64,000 nucleotides of DNA from Vreelandella azerica (GCF_013112225.1 NZ_JABFHI010000001.1:496001-560000); one strand, 5' to 3'. Shown: positions 44,455-55,642, counted from the stretch's first letter. Program-made: numbers and translations. Notes: a model not told the origin generated them from the sequence alone.

Positions 44455-44466
44455 CAAGGAAATGCT

Positions 44467-45978
44467 ATGACAATACCCTCTCGCGATCTCATACAGGCAT
44501 TGCAGCAGGTCTGGCCCGGTTCACAACTGTCTGAAATGTTGCCCGATTTGCCTGATCATGTGCGCCTGACAACCGATTCGCGCAGGGTGCAGTCAGGCGA
44601 TGTTTTTGTAGCCATACCCGGAAGCCAGCAGGATGGGCGTGATTTCATTGATGCTGCTCTTGCAGCAGGGGCTGCGCTGATACTGAGCCACACACGTCAT
44701 AGTGAGGTCACCTGTGAAGGCGCGGTTTTGACCCTACCGCATCTTTCCCTGCGCTTAGGTGAACTGGGGCGTACCTTGTTTGATGTGCCTGAAGGACTCG
44801 ATGTGATTGCGGTGACCGGCACCAACGGCAAAAGCTCGGTGACCCATTACATCGCCGAGCTGAGCGAGCGTTTGGGGACGCCGGCCGGTGTGATTGGAAC
44901 CCTGGGGGTTGGGCGCAGTGGCGCGCTTGCAGAGAGTGGCCTGACAACCCCTGGCCCGCTGGCACTGCAGGCAACCCTGGGTAGCCTGGCTGCACAAGGG
45001 GCCAAGCGTGTGGCGCTGGAGGCATCTTCCCATGCGCTTGACCAGAATCGGCTTGATGCCGTTAATGTCAGGGTTGGGGTGTTTACCAACCTGAGCCGCG
45101 ACCACCTGGACTACCACGGCAGCATGGCGGCCTATGCGGCGGCTAAGGCCAAGCTGTTCCGTCGGGCAGAGTTGTCGCTGGCGGTAGTGAATGGTGATGA
45201 TCCGCTGGCCCGCCTGATGCTTTCCGGCTGCGCTGAAAAGGTGCGTGTCCTGGCCAGCGGCCAGGATGAGGCGGTGACCCTAAGAGTGTTGGAATGGCAT
45301 CCTCATGCCGACGGCCAACAGGCGGTTATTGCCACACCGGATGAAGAGAAAGTGCTGGATCTTGCGCTGATGGGGCGCTTCAACCTGGATAACGTCTTAC
45401 TGGCCATGGCAACGCTTTATGGTCTGGGGGAAACAATCGATGATCTGGTAGCCGCAGCCAAAACACTCAAGCCTGTGCCAGGTCGTATGGAGCTCTATAG
45501 TCAAGCGGGTGCCCCGAGCGTGGTTGTTGACTATGCACATACGTCCGACGCCCTGCATAATGCCCTGGCGGCATTGAATGCCCATCTGGGTAACAAGGCC
45601 AGACTGTGGTGCGTGTTCGGCTGCGGAGGAGACCGTGATGTTGGTAAGCGGTCTGAAATGGCCAAAGAAGCCGAGAAATATGCAGATATCGTTGTGGTGA
45701 CAGATGATAACCCGCGCAAGGAAGCCCCTGAGACAATTCGTGCCATGATTATGGCAGGCTTCAGTGATGCCAGTATTGCTGACGAGAAGGTGGTGGAGAT
45801 TGCTGATCGCCGTCAGGCCATTGCCTATGCGGTGGCTCAAGCAGCTAGTGACGACGTCATTCTGGTGGCCGGTAAAGGGCATGAAGCGTATCAGGAAATC
45901 AATGACATGCGGCATCCCTACCTGGACAGCGACGAGGTGCGTAAGGCACTGGCAAGGCGGAATGACGCATGCAATTGA
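44467..45978 (+). CDS. murE: MurE, UDP-MurNAc-tripeptide synthetase (meso-DAP adding)
   Basis: Adds meso-diaminopimelate to UDP-MurNAc-L-Ala-D-Glu in the cytoplasm. 503 aa, intact. ATP loop VTGTNGKSSVTHY, EASSHALDQNR, and the DNPRKE motif, which marks the meso-DAP-specific enzymes. Overlaps murF by 10 bp. Confidence 0.97.
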   Translation: MTIPSRDLIQALQQVWPGSQLSEMLPDLPDHVRLTTDSRRVQSGDVFVAIPGSQQDGRDFIDAALAAGAALILSHTRHSEVTCEGAVLTLPHLSLRLGELGRTLFDVPEGLDVIAVTGTNGKSSVTHYIAELSERLGTPAGVIGTLGVGRSGALAESGLTTPGPLALQATLGSLAAQGAKRVALEASSHALDQNRLDAVNVRVGVFTNLSRDHLDYHGSMAAYAAAKAKLFRRAELSLAVVNGDDPLARLMLSGCAEKVRVLASGQDEAVTLRVLEWHPHADGQQAVIATPDEEKVLDLALMGRFNLDNVLLAMATLYGLGETIDDLVAAAKTLKPVPGRMELYSQAGAPSVVVDYAHTSDALHNALAALNAHLGNKARLWCVFGCGGDRDVGKRSEMAKEAEKYADIVVVTDDNPRKEAPETIRAMIMAGFSDASIADEKVVEIADRRQAIAYAVAQAASDDVILVAGKGHEAYQEINDMRHPYLDSDEVRKALARRNDACN

Positions 45979-47330
45979 CGCTGGGAGAAATTGCCAAGGC
46001 AGTGGGAGGAGAATGCCCTCCAGGCGCTGCAGGGCAAAAGATAGCCTCGGTGGTCACCGATTCCCGCCATATTGTGCCAGGCTGCCTGTTCGTGGCACTC
46101 AAGGGCGAACGCTTTGACGGCCATGCCTACATAGACGAGGCGTTCAGACAGGGAGCTGGCGCGGCGCTGGTCTCAGCGCATGTGGACAGTCTTGAAAATC
46201 CTCAGCTGGTATGTGCAGACACCCGCCTGGCGCTGGGGCTGCTGGCACGCTACTGGCGTCAGCAGTGGTCATCTGGGCCACTGGTGGCGATAACCGGTAA
46301 CAGTGGCAAGACAACCGTCAAGGAAGTGAGTGCAGCGCTGCTGAAGGCACTGGGGCCGGTACACGCGACACGTGGCAATCTTAACAACGATTTTGGAGCT
46401 CCCTTGACCTTGCTTGGGTTGAGTGAGCAACATCGTGCGGCGGTGGTGGAGCTGGGTGCCAACCATATTGGTGAAATTGCCTGGACGACCCTGCTGACCG
46501 AGCCTCAGGTGGCTGTCATCACTAATGTCACCGGTGCTCATGTGGGTGAATTTGGCGGTATGGGCATGATTGCCCAGGCGAAAGGCGAAATCCTCAATGG
46601 ACTGCCCGCCGATGGTGTGGCGGTTCTGAACCACGATGACCATTACTTTCCATTTTGGCAGCAGTGTGCATTGCCGCGTCAAATTATCAGTTTTGGTTTT
46701 CATCCAGCGGCTGATGTCACCGCTACTTCAATGACCTGTGACCCTGAAGGGCGTTATGGTTTTGAACTTCGCTGGCAAGGCAAGGTCTTGGGTAGGGTCT
46801 CGCTGGCATTGATCGGCCGTCATAATGTGCTCAATGCGCTGGCATCGGCTGCTGTTGCGCTGAGTCTGGAGATTGCGCCAGACGATGTGGTCAAACGGTT
46901 AAGTAATTTGCAGTCGCTGCCGGGGCGCTTGAACCTGGTGGCAGGAGTAAGAGGAAGTCGTTTGCTGGACGACTCCTACAATGCTAATCCCGGAGCCGCC
47001 AAAGCAGCGCTGGATACGCTGATGAGTTTTTCCGGGCCGCGCTGGTGCGCGTTAGGCGCCATGGGGGAGTTAGGCACGGAATCTGCCGCGCTGCATGCTG
47101 AAGTGGGGGCTTATGCCGCCGCAGCCGGAGTAGATATGTTGGTAACGCTGGGGGATGCAGCGCAGGCTGCTAGTCAGGCATTCGGCAGTGGTAAACATTT
47201 CGATGACTATGCTGATTTACAGACATATCTCGTTGAACACCTGCCATCAGATGCCAATCTGTTGATCAAAGGCTCGCGTAGTGTGGGGATGGAGCGACTG
47301 GTCGCTGCCCTGCGCGTAGATAAAAAATAA
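45969..47330 (+). CDS. murF: MurF, UDP-MurNAc-pentapeptide synthetase
   Basis: Adds D-Ala-D-Ala to complete the cytoplasmic precursor. 453 aa, intact: TDSRHIVPGCLFVALKGERFDGH, ATP loop ITGNSGKTTVKEVSAAL, GNLNNDFGAPLTLL and the C-terminal LLDDSYNANPGAAKAALDTL. Confidence 0.97.
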   Translation: MQLTLGEIAKAVGGECPPGAAGQKIASVVTDSRHIVPGCLFVALKGERFDGHAYIDEAFRQGAGAALVSAHVDSLENPQLVCADTRLALGLLARYWRQQWSSGPLVAITGNSGKTTVKEVSAALLKALGPVHATRGNLNNDFGAPLTLLGLSEQHRAAVVELGANHIGEIAWTTLLTEPQVAVITNVTGAHVGEFGGMGMIAQAKGEILNGLPADGVAVLNHDDHYFPFWQQCALPRQIISFGFHPAADVTATSMTCDPEGRYGFELRWQGKVLGRVSLALIGRHNVLNALASAAVALSLEIAPDDVVKRLSNLQSLPGRLNLVAGVRGSRLLDDSYNANPGAAKAALDTLMSFSGPRWCALGAMGELGTESAALHAEVGAYAAAAGVDMLVTLGDAAQAASQAFGSGKHFDDYADLQTYLVEHLPSDANLLIKGSRSVGMERLVAALRVDKK

Positions 47331-47344
47331 GGTAACCGCCGCTC

Positions 47345-48426
47345 ATGTTATTTCATTTGGCGAATTTTCTAAGTCAGTTCCAAAGCGCATTTCAGGTCTT
47401 TAACTATTTGACACTGCGGGTCATTCTCGCAGCGTTAACCGCACTCTTGCTGTGTCTATGGCTTGGACCCTGGGTCATTCGTCGTCTGGTGGAAGGGCAG
47501 ATTGGCCAAGCTATTCGTGACGATGGCCCGCAATCACATCTTTCCAAGGCAGGAACGCCTACCATGGGCGGTGCTATGATCTTGATTGCCATGGCAGCCA
47601 GTACCCTTTTATGGGGCGACCTGACCAATTTGTATGTGTGGATTGTGTTGGGCGTTACGCTCGGTTTCGGCGCCGTTGGCTGGGTGGATGACTACCGTAA
47701 GGTGGTTGAAAAGAATCCACGGGGCCTGCCGGCACGCTGGAAATATTTCTGGCAATCGGTGGTCGGGCTTGGGGCGGCGGTCATTCTGTACTGGACAGCC
47801 AGCACGCCAGTTGAAACCAGTCTGCTGGTGCCAATGTTCAAGGATTTTGTGCTGCCGTTAGGCGTTTTTTACATCGTACTGACCTACTTTGTGATTGTCG
47901 GCAGCTCCAATGCGGTCAACCTGACCGATGGTCTGGACGGGCTGGCTATCATGCCGACAGTGTTGGTCGCGATGGGGTTGTCGATCTTTGCCTACGCAAG
48001 TGGTAACGCTGTCTTTGCTGACTATCTGCACATTCCCTTTATTGTCGGCACCGGTGAGCTGGCGGTTTTCTGTGCCACCATTGCCGGTGCGGGGCTAGGG
48101 TTTCTATGGTTCAACACCTATCCGGCCCAGGTGTTTATGGGCGATGTGGGGCGCTGGCGCTGGGGGCTGCCCTGGGGGTGGTCGCGGTTATCGTACGCCA
48201 GGAAATTGTCCTGTTCATCATGGGCGGCATTTTCGTGCTGGAAACCATCTCCGTCATTCTTCAGGTAGGCTCTTACAAGCTGACTGGTCGGCGCATCTTC
48301 CGTATGGCACCGCTGCATCATCATTATGAGCTGAAAGGCTGGCCTGAACCGCGGGTTATCGTGCGCTTCTGGATCATCACTGTCGTGCTGGTGCTGTTGG
48401 GGCTGGCCACCCTGAAGATCCGCTAG
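47345..48426 (+). CDS. mraY: MraY, phospho-MurNAc-pentapeptide translocase (one frame break)
   Basis: Integral membrane enzyme that makes lipid I from undecaprenyl phosphate. About ten membrane segments; [36 protein letters not shown] and the [11 protein letters not shown] loop are diagnostic. The break at GGGG 48148-48151 lacks one G; restored [19 protein letters not shown] contains the catalytic-region Asp. About 360 aa, identical to the E. coli length. Confidence 0.96.
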
Positions 48427-48435
48427 GAGACCCAG

Positions 48436-49830
48436 ATGCTGCGTATTCCCCAAGGAACAACGCTGGTGGTAGGGCTAGGGGTGTCCGGTCAGGCGATTTG
48501 CCGCCATCTGGCCCGGTTGGGCAGGCCTTTCATGATTGCCGATACCCGCAGCAACCCACCCGGGCTTGAAGCCATAAAACAGCGTTATCCTGAGGTTGAA
48601 GTTTACTGTGGGCCGCTGACTGGGCTGGATCTTCAGGAAGCTGAGGAGGTGGTGCTTAGCCCAGGCGTTGACCCAGGAACGCCAGGCCTTGAAGGCTTGC
48701 AGGAGACGATTAATCCACACACGGGTGAGCCTCGCCTTGTGGGTGAAATCGCCCTGTTCAAACGCGCTGCCAAAGCGCCGATTGTGGCGATTACCGGTTC
48801 CAATGCCAAATCTACCGTCACCACTCTGGTGGGAGAAATGGCACAGGCCTCGGGTACCAAGGCGGCGGTAGGTGGCAATTTGGGAACGGCGGCTCTGGAT
48901 TTATTGGCAGATTGCCCCCAGGCGGAGCTTTATATTCTGGAGCTTTCCAGCTTCCAGTTGGAAACCACACCCGCGCTTGGCGCATTATGCAGCGTGTTCC
49001 TTAACCTGAGTGAAGACCATCTTGATCGCCATGCTGGAATGAATGCTTATGGTGCTGCCAAGCGGCGCATTTTTATTGACGCATCCAGCGCTGTCGTCAA
49101 CGGTGATGATCCGGCGACCTGGCCTGAAGCAGGGCATGCGCCGCCAAACATCAGCCGGTTTACCCGCGGCACCCCTGGGCAAGGCAATCAGTGGGGGCTG
49201 GGCAAGCAAGATGGTGAGGTACTGTTGATGCAGGGCCAGCAACCATGGATCAGGGCCAGTGAGCTGGGCATGAGCGGTGAGCACAACCTCCTCAATGCAC
49301 TGGCAGCACTGGCCGTTGGTGAACACTGCGGTTTCAAGCGCGATGCCATGCTGCAGGTGCTGCGTGATTTCAAAGGTTTGCGTCATCGTAGCCAGCACGT
49401 GGCAAAGGTCAATGGCGCGGCCTGGATTAATGATTCTAAAGGTACCAATGTAGGAGCCACTCTGGCCGCCATCCAAGGTATCGGCCCGCAGCTTAACGGC
49501 AAGCTGATTTTGCTGGCAGGCGGAGTCGGCAAGGGCGCGGATTTTTCGCCCTTGGCTGCCCCCTTGGCCGCTTACGCCCGTCAGGTGCTGCTGTTTGGAA
49601 GAGATGCCGAGCAGCTTGAAAAAGCTTTGGGTGAGCATATCGAAACCCGCCGTATGGATGATTTGCCAAGCGCCATGCAAGCTGCCTATGAGCTTGTCCA
49701 GCCGGGTGACTGTGTGCTGCTGTCTCCGGCCTGTGCAAGCCTTGATCAATTTGTTGATTATCAGCAGCGTGGCGATGTGTTTTGTCAATGGATTGAAAAC
49801 AGGCAGCGCCTGGCCGGAGGGCCTTCATGA
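48436..49830 (+). CDS. murD: MurD, UDP-MurNAc-L-alanine:D-glutamate ligase
   Basis: Adds D-glutamate to UDP-MurNAc-L-Ala. 464 aa, intact: LVVGLGVSGQAICRHLARLG, LSPGVDPGTPGLE, ATP loop ITGSNAKSTVTTLVGEM (Ala where many have Gly-Lys-Thr spacing GTNGKST), WINDSKGTNVGAT. Overlaps ftsW by 4 bp. Confidence 0.97.
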   Translation: MLRIPQGTTLVVGLGVSGQAICRHLARLGRPFMIADTRSNPPGLEAIKQRYPEVEVYCGPLTGLDLQEAEEVVLSPGVDPGTPGLEGLQETINPHTGEPRLVGEIALFKRAAKAPIVAITGSNAKSTVTTLVGEMAQASGTKAAVGGNLGTAALDLLADCPQAELYILELSSFQLETTPALGALCSVFLNLSEDHLDRHAGMNAYGAAKRRIFIDASSAVVNGDDPATWPEAGHAPPNISRFTRGTPGQGNQWGLGKQDGEVLLMQGQQPWIRASELGMSGEHNLLNALAALAVGEHCGFKRDAMLQVLRDFKGLRHRSQHVAKVNGAAWINDSKGTNVGATLAAIQGIGPQLNGKLILLAGGVGKGADFSPLAAPLAAYARQVLLFGRDAEQLEKALGEHIETRRMDDLPSAMQAAYELVQPGDCVLLSPACASLDQFVDYQQRGDVFCQWIENRQRLAGGPS

Positions 49831-51008
49831 AGACAATGTTCAAGCAGCTGCATGCCAAGGTCACCACCCGTCATCTTAGCTGCGATATCTGGCTGGTCAT
49901 GACGGCAGCGGCCCTGGCGGCCATCGGCTGGGTAATGGTCAGCTCAGCCTCGATTGGCCTGCTTGAGAACAGCTACCACTATGCCCGTCAACACGGTTTG
50001 TACCTGGCAATATCGCTAATGGCCACTGTGCTGGTGGTCAGCCTGCCAACAGAGGCCTGGCGCCAGAATGCTGGCTTGTTGATGTTGATCACCATCGTGA
50101 TGTTGCTGCTGGTGCTGTTTATTGGTCAGGAAGTGAACGGCAGTACCCGCTGGATTGCTCTTCCAGGGCCGCTACCTAGTATCCAAGTGTCCGAGTTTGG
50201 CAAGGTGGGGTTGATCGTTTATATGGCAGCGTTCATGAGCCGATTTGCGCTTGAGTTACGCCAGCATCACTTGAGTATCATGCGCCCGTTAATGATTCTG
50301 GCAGTTCCAGGCGTGTTGCTGCTCAAGGCGCCGGATTTCGGAGGGCTAGTGGTTTATACCGTCTGTGTGATCGGGATGCTGGTCATGGCGGGAGCGTCTC
50401 TCGTGATTATTTTCGGCATTACTATTCTGTTGGGCGCCGCCTTTGCACTTTTGGTGGTTATGGAGCCTTATCGCCTGGCGCGCTGGACGAGCTTTCTTGA
50501 CCCCTGGGCTGATCAGTTTGCCACCGGTTATCAGTTGACTCAGGCGTTGATTGCCTTTGGGCGTGGTCAGGTGACCGGCACCGGGCTGGGGAACAGCGTG
50601 CAAAAGCTCCACTATCTGCCTGAGGCGCATACCGATTTTATCTTCGCTGTACTAGCGGAAGAGATGGGCATGTTGGGAGCGATCAGCCTGATCATTCTGT
50701 TCACCCTGTTTGTTTTGCGCGCTTTGCTGATTGCCCGGCGCGCAGAGCTTGCCGGACATCTGTTCGGCGCTTATGTGGCTTACGGCATTGCTTTCGTGAT
50801 TGCTGCCCAGGCTTTTATCAATATGGCCGTCAGCTCCGGCCTGCTGCCGACCAAGGGCTTGACCCTGCCCTTGATCAGTTATGGTGGGTCAAGCCTTCTG
50901 GTAACGGGCGTGATGATCGGGCTTTTATTACGTATCGATGTGGAAACACGCCAGCGCCCGAAGCGTGCTCCCATCGCCAGGCCGATGCGTCGCCAGCCAC
51001 GGCTTTGA
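49827..51008 (+). CDS. ftsW: FtsW, septal peptidoglycan glycosyltransferase
   Basis: SEDS-family glycosyltransferase that polymerises lipid II at the septum with FtsI. 393 aa, about ten membrane segments; conserved GSTRWIALPG, QVSEFGKVGLIVYMA, LPEAHTDFIFAVLAEEMGMLG and LLPTKGLTLPLISYGGSSLL. Confidence 0.97.
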   Translation: MKTMFKQLHAKVTTRHLSCDIWLVMTAAALAAIGWVMVSSASIGLLENSYHYARQHGLYLAISLMATVLVVSLPTEAWRQNAGLLMLITIVMLLLVLFIGQEVNGSTRWIALPGPLPSIQVSEFGKVGLIVYMAAFMSRFALELRQHHLSIMRPLMILAVPGVLLLKAPDFGGLVVYTVCVIGMLVMAGASLVIIFGITILLGAAFALLVVMEPYRLARWTSFLDPWADQFATGYQLTQALIAFGRGQVTGTGLGNSVQKLHYLPEAHTDFIFAVLAEEMGMLGAISLIILFTLFVLRALLIARRAELAGHLFGAYVAYGIAFVIAAQAFINMAVSSGLLPTKGLTLPLISYGGSSLLVTGVMIGLLLRIDVETRQRPKRAPIARPMRRQPRL

Positions 51009-51052
51009 TGACGCTTTCAACGATAATGCCCCAACGATGATGGAGACTGATG

Positions 51053-52145
51053 ATGATGGCAGGACAGCGCGTATTGATTATGGCAGGGGAACGGGCGGGC
51101 ATGTCATTCCCGCGCTGTCGCTTGCCAAGGCGCTGCGCCAGCAGGGTGTGGAAGTGGAGTGGCTGGGAAGCCCGCGAGGCATTGAAAACCAGCTGGTCCC
51201 AGCCGCGGGAATTACACTGCATCAGCTGAAAATCAGTGGCCTGCGTGGCAATGGTCTGGCGGGCTGGTTTAAGGCACCGGTGAACATCTATCGAGCAGTG
51301 GGTGAGGCGCGGCGCATTATTCGCCACTTCAACCCGGATGTGGTGGTTGGTCTGGGAGGTTTTGCCAGCGGGCCGGGGGCATCGCCGCCTGGCTGACCCG
51401 CACTCCTCTGGTCATCCACGAACAGAATGCAGTAGCAGGGCTTACCAATCGGGTCTTGAGCTATCTGGCTAAAAAAACCTACGCAGCCTTCCCTCAGGCG
51501 TTCGGGTCGCGGGCAGAAGTGATCGGCAATCCGGTACGCGATGAGATTGGCGTACTCGGCGAGCATCCCCGTCAGGCGGAGGACATGCGCGGCCGGCCTC
51601 TGCGCCTTCTGGTCGTGGGTGGCTCCCTGGGGGCTGTCGCGCTAAATGAACGTCTGCCCCCGGCGCTGGCTGAACTTGAAGCAGTCATTCGCCCTGAGGT
51701 CTGGCATCAGGCGGGTAAGAATCGTGAAGAGGCTGTCCGTGAGCGCTATGCCGAATACGCCGTGGAAGCCCGGGTAAGTGCCTTTATCGATGATATGGCG
51801 GCGGCCTACCAATGGGCCGACCTAGTGGTCTGCCGCTCGGGCGCTTTGACCGTTGCCGAGTTGGCCGCCGCCGCTAAACCAGCCTTGTTTGTGCCTTTTC
51901 CCCATGCGGTCGATGATCATCAGACGGTCAACGCCCAGGCGCTGGTCAGCGAATCAGCAGCGGTCTGCGTGATACAGTCTGAATTGACCCAGGAACGTTT
52001 GCTGAGTGAACTTAAACAACTGTTATCCCCTGATGTGCTGGCAGCCAAAGCGGCCAATGCACGTCGGGCGGCTTATCTGGATGCGACAGAGCGGCTGATG
52101 CAAGGCTGTTTAATGCTTGCTGACAAGGAGCATATGCGTGACTGA
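51053..52145 (+). CDS. murG: MurG, lipid II synthase (two frame breaks)
   Basis: Membrane-associated GlcNAc transferase that converts lipid I to lipid II. Three in-frame ATGs (51050, 51053, 51056) follow GGAG 51042-51045; 51053 has the best spacing. Breaks at GGGG 51086-51089 (restored [16 protein letters not shown]) and GGGGG 51375-51379 (restored [24 protein letters not shown]), one base each; both hit glycine-rich donor or acceptor loops. C-domain [16 protein letters not shown] and [14 protein letters not shown]. About 364 aa. Confidence 0.95.
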
Positions 52146-53605
52146 AGAGAAACTATCGGAAGCTTCCCCGTCAGGCCGTATCAGTGGCCCTGGCATGCGA
52201 CGTATCCGGCGAATCCATTTCGTCGGAATTGGCGGTGCAGGGATGTGTGGCATTGCCGAGGTGCTGGCCAATCAGGGCTATCAGGTCAGCGGTAGCGATC
52301 TGAAAGTCTCCCCGTTGTGGAGCGTCTGCGTGACTGCGGAGTAACGGTGGCGATTGGCCATGCGCAGGATAACGTGGTGGGGGCTGACGTTGTGGTGGTA
52401 TCAAGCGCCATTGATGCCACCAACCCGGAAATCCACTGGGCCTACGAGCACCGCGTACCCGTCGTCAGGCGGGCAGAAATGCTGGCAGAGCTGATGCGTT
52501 TTCGCCATGGTATTGCTGTAGCAGGTACCCACGGCAAAACCACTACCACCAGTATAACCGCGACCCTGCTGGCTGAAGGTGGGCTTGACCCGACCTTTGT
52601 GATTGGCGGCAAGTTAACTAGCGCAGGCACCAATGCCCGGTTGGGCGAGGTGATTATCTGGTGGCAGAAGCCGATGAGTCGGATGCTTCATTTCTGCATC
52701 TGCAGCCTTTGGTATCGATTGTCACCAATATTGATGCTGACCATATGGCGACCTATGGAGGTGATTTCGAGCGCCTGAAAACGACCTTTATCGAATTTCT
52801 GCACAACCTGCCGTTTTATGGCCTGGCGGTGTTGTGTCTGGATGATAGTCATGTGCGTGAGCTGTGTGATCAGGTTAAACGCCAGTTTGTTACCTATGGG
52901 TTTGCTGCTGACGCTGACTATCGCATCACTGATTTTACCCAGCATCAGGGTGACGTCACCTTTACGGCGTTACGCCCCGGTAATGCTTCTCCCCTGAAGG
53001 TACGCCTGGCCATGCCGGGTAAGCACAACGCCTTGAATGCCATGGCGGCCATCGTGGTTGCCACCGATGCTGGCGTGAGTGATGCAGCGATTTTACGTGG
53101 GCTGGAAAATTTTGCCGGGGTCGGGCGGCGCTTTCAGGTGCACGGTCATTTTGCTCTACCCGGACAGGGCGGCGACGTCATGCTGGTGGATGACTATGGT
53201 CACCATCCCCGTGAAGTTGATATGGTCATTCAGGCCGTCAGGGCCGGTTGGCCTGACCGACGTCTGGTGATGCTCTACCAGCCCCACCGCTACACGCGTA
53301 CGCGGGATCTCTATGAAGACTTTGTACGCGTTCTGTCGAAGGTCGATACCCTGGTGCTGCTGGATGTCTATAGTGCAGGAGAAAACGTTATTTCCGGCGC
53401 TGAAGGGCGTTCACTGGCGGGGTCAATTCGTCAGCGCGGTGAAGTTGATCCGCTCTTTGTCGAAAGCAAGCAGGAGCTGCCGGGTATCCTGCAGAATGTA
53501 TTACGCCCGGGTGATATTCTGATAACCCAGGGAGCGGGGGACATAGGCGGTATTGCCCAGTCGCTTGCTCAGGCACAGTTAATGCTTGATGAGGTGTCAT
53601 TTTGA
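52138..53605 (+). CDS. murC: MurC, UDP-MurNAc:L-alanine ligase (two frame breaks)
   Basis: First Mur ligase, adding L-Ala to UDP-MurNAc. GTG start overlaps the murG stop by 8 bp. [23 protein letters not shown] loop [18 protein letters not shown] and [16 protein letters not shown]. Breaks at CCCC 52310-52313 (restored [13 protein letters not shown]) and GG 52649-52650 (restored [19 protein letters not shown]). About 489 aa, normal (E. coli 491). Ends TTGA, coupling to ddl. Confidence 0.95.
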
Positions 53606-54576
53606 GCAGTCGTTCAGCTATGCAAAAAGCCAGTGCGTCAGCAGCAGATGCACAGGGAAACCGTGTTGTTGTTGTCTATGGTGGCACATCCGCAGAGCGG
53701 GATGTCTCGCTGAAAAGCGGCCAGGCGGTTCTTGCAGCACTGCTGCGTCAGGGAATTGACGCCGTGGGCTACGACCCTTATGAAGCTGGGCTGACAGGCC
53801 TTGAGCAACTGGCTCCTGAGCAGGTATTCATCGCCCTGCATGGGCGCGGTGGAGAAGATGGCTGCTTGCAGGGAGCGCTTGAGCTGCTGGGTATCCGTTA
53901 TACCGGCAGCGGCGTCCTGGCGTCTGCACTTGGAATGGACAAGCAGCGCACCAAGCAGGTCTGGCAGGCTCTGGGGTTGCCCACTCCGGAAAGCGTTATT
54001 CTCAGTGGATCAAGTGACTGGCAGAGTGTCGTCGAACAGCTAGGGTTGCCGCTGATCGTCAAGCCTGTACATGAAGGTTCTACCCTGGGGATTACCATCG
54101 TAAATTCCCGCGATGAGCTGGTATCTGCCTACCATGAAGCGGCACGTTTTGATGCCCAGGTCATGGCTGAGCGGTTTGTTGTCGGTGATGAATATACGGT
54201 GGCGCTGTTAGGTGAACAGGTATTGCCAGCCATTCTCGTTGAGGTGCCTGGGGGCTTCTATGATTACGAGGCCAAGTACCTCTCCAATACTACACAGTAC
54301 CATCTGCCCTGTGGTCTTTCAGGCGAAGACGAACAAGCCTTGGCTGAGCTTTGCCAACAGGCGTTTGCCGCTATTGGCGGCAGCGGTTGGGGGCGCGTTG
54401 ACGTGATGCGCGATGCTGATGGCCAGTTCTGGCTGCTGGAAGTCAACACCGTCCCCGGCATGACCGATCATAGCCTGGTTCCTCAGGCAGCTGCCCATGC
54501 AGGTATCGGGTTTGATCAGCTGGTAGTGGAAATTCTCGCCACGGCTGGTTGGCAGGGTGACCATGAAGCGGCGTAG
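53602..54576 (+). CDS. ddl: D-alanine-D-alanine ligase
   Basis: Makes the D-Ala-D-Ala dipeptide used by MurF. 324 aa; TTG start overlapping the murC stop. Motifs [45 protein letters not shown] (ATP lid) and [16 protein letters not shown]. DdlB position within the dcw cluster. Confidence 0.95.
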   Translation: MSSRSAMQKASASAADAQGNRVVVVYGGTSAERDVSLKSGQAVLAALLRQGIDAVGYDPYEAGLTGLEQLAPEQVFIALHGRGGEDGCLQGALELLGIRYTGSGVLASALGMDKQRTKQVWQALGLPTPESVILSGSSDWQSVVEQLGLPLIVKPVHEGSTLGITIVNSRDELVSAYHEAARFDAQVMAERFVVGDEYTVALLGEQVLPAILVEVPGGFYDYEAKYLSNTTQYHLPCGLSGEDEQALAELCQQAFAAIGGSGWGRVDVMRDADGQFWLLEVNTVPGMTDHSLVPQAAAHAGIGFDQLVVEILATAGWQGDHEAA

Positions 54577-55276
54577 CAGTTGGCTCGGCCTGGCTTTATT
54601 GGTGCTGCTACTGGTTGCGGGCGGGCGAGCGCTATGGCTATGGCTTGATCGGCCAATTGAGCGCGTCTCCATCCGCGGCGACTGGGATTATGTCAACGCT
54701 GATTACCTGCGCACCCAGCTGTCCCCTTTAGTGAGTAACACGACCTGGCTGTCTGCGGACCTTGGCAAATTGCGCGATGATGCACTGGATATTGGCTGGC
54801 TGCATGAAGTTCGACTCTCCAGAGAGTGGCCTGATACCCTGGTGTTTGAACTGGTCGAACAGCGTCCTGTGGCTCGTTGGAATGATCGCTATTTGCTCAA
54901 TGATCAGGGTGTTCCCTTTGTTTTTGCGCCTATGGCGGCGCCAGATGGGTTGCCTGACCTGAGTGGCCCAGAAGGCAGTAGTCAGGAGGTGCTGAGTTAT
55001 TACCATAACCTCCTGCCGGAATTTGCCTCACTGGCGCTTTCGCTGAATCAGTTAAGGCTGGAACCGCGTGGCGCCTGGCGCCTGCAGTTTGATAATGATA
55101 TGTGGGTAATGTTGGGGCGTCAGCAGCATGAGCTCCGTCTTGCCCGGCTGATGTCGTCGTGGCAGCGCGAATTAAAGCGCTTTAAGGGAGATATCCGTTA
55201 TATTGATCTGCGTTACCCCAATGGCGTGGCTGTCTCCTGGCATGGTGATGAAGATTACGAGCGATTGGCGCAGTAA
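54563..55276 (+). CDS. ftsQ: FtsQ, cell-division protein
   Basis: Bitopic divisome scaffold binding FtsL/FtsB. 237 aa from ATG 54563, overlapping ddl by 14 bp (GTG 54557 is an alternative). Membrane helix LGLALLVLLLVAGGRALWLWL, POTRA domain (about residues 35-105, IERVSIRGDWDYVNADYLRTQL), FtsQ domain ending DIRYIDLRYPNGVAVSW. Confidence 0.95.
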   Translation: MKRRSSWLGLALLVLLLVAGGRALWLWLDRPIERVSIRGDWDYVNADYLRTQLSPLVSNTTWLSADLGKLRDDALDIGWLHEVRLSREWPDTLVFELVEQRPVARWNDRYLLNDQGVPFVFAPMAAPDGLPDLSGPEGSSQEVLSYYHNLLPEFASLALSLNQLRLEPRGAWRLQFDNDMWVMLGRQQHELRLARLMSSWQRELKRFKGDIRYIDLRYPNGVAVSWHGDEDYERLAQ

Positions 55277-55642
55277 GGTTACTCAGCGATTAGTGTCGAG
55301 CCGATGGATGAGCATTCACTATATGGGGATTAGCAATAAAGCGATTGGGGCTTTAAATTATTTGTCCAGAGACATATCGTAAAAAAGCGTCAAACATACA
55401 AAAAAATCACTTCTTTACTTTAGTTTTCTTGTATTGATCCATTGATCTTATAGTATAGATGGTTAGAGAATAGTGCTATGGTCGTTGGATGTTGACCGTG
55501 GCAGCTTTTGTTTTTTTATCAATGCGATCCAGCAGCAACTAGTGATAGCGTTTCTGTCACACATTATTTTTAAGCATTTTTTAGACAGGCACTGTTAGCT
55601 TAATTTTTCCATCTAGCCACTACTAAGGAGATTCCCCGACTC
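55277..55642 (+). promoter_or_regulatory. ftsQ-ftsA intergenic region with probable ftsA promoter(s)
   Basis: 366 bp with no gene, notably AT-rich compared with its flanks and the only large gap in the plus-strand block from ftsL to ftsZ. One candidate promoter: TTGTAT (55429-55434), 16-bp spacer, TAGTAT (55451-55456). AAGGAG lies at about 55625 upstream of ftsA, at long spacing. No RNA gene is recognised. Confidence 0.4.

Noticed and set aside
48985..49788. 267-codon minus-strand frame inside murD
   Set aside because: Fully antisense to a canonical Mur ligase; no ribosome site or motif supports it.
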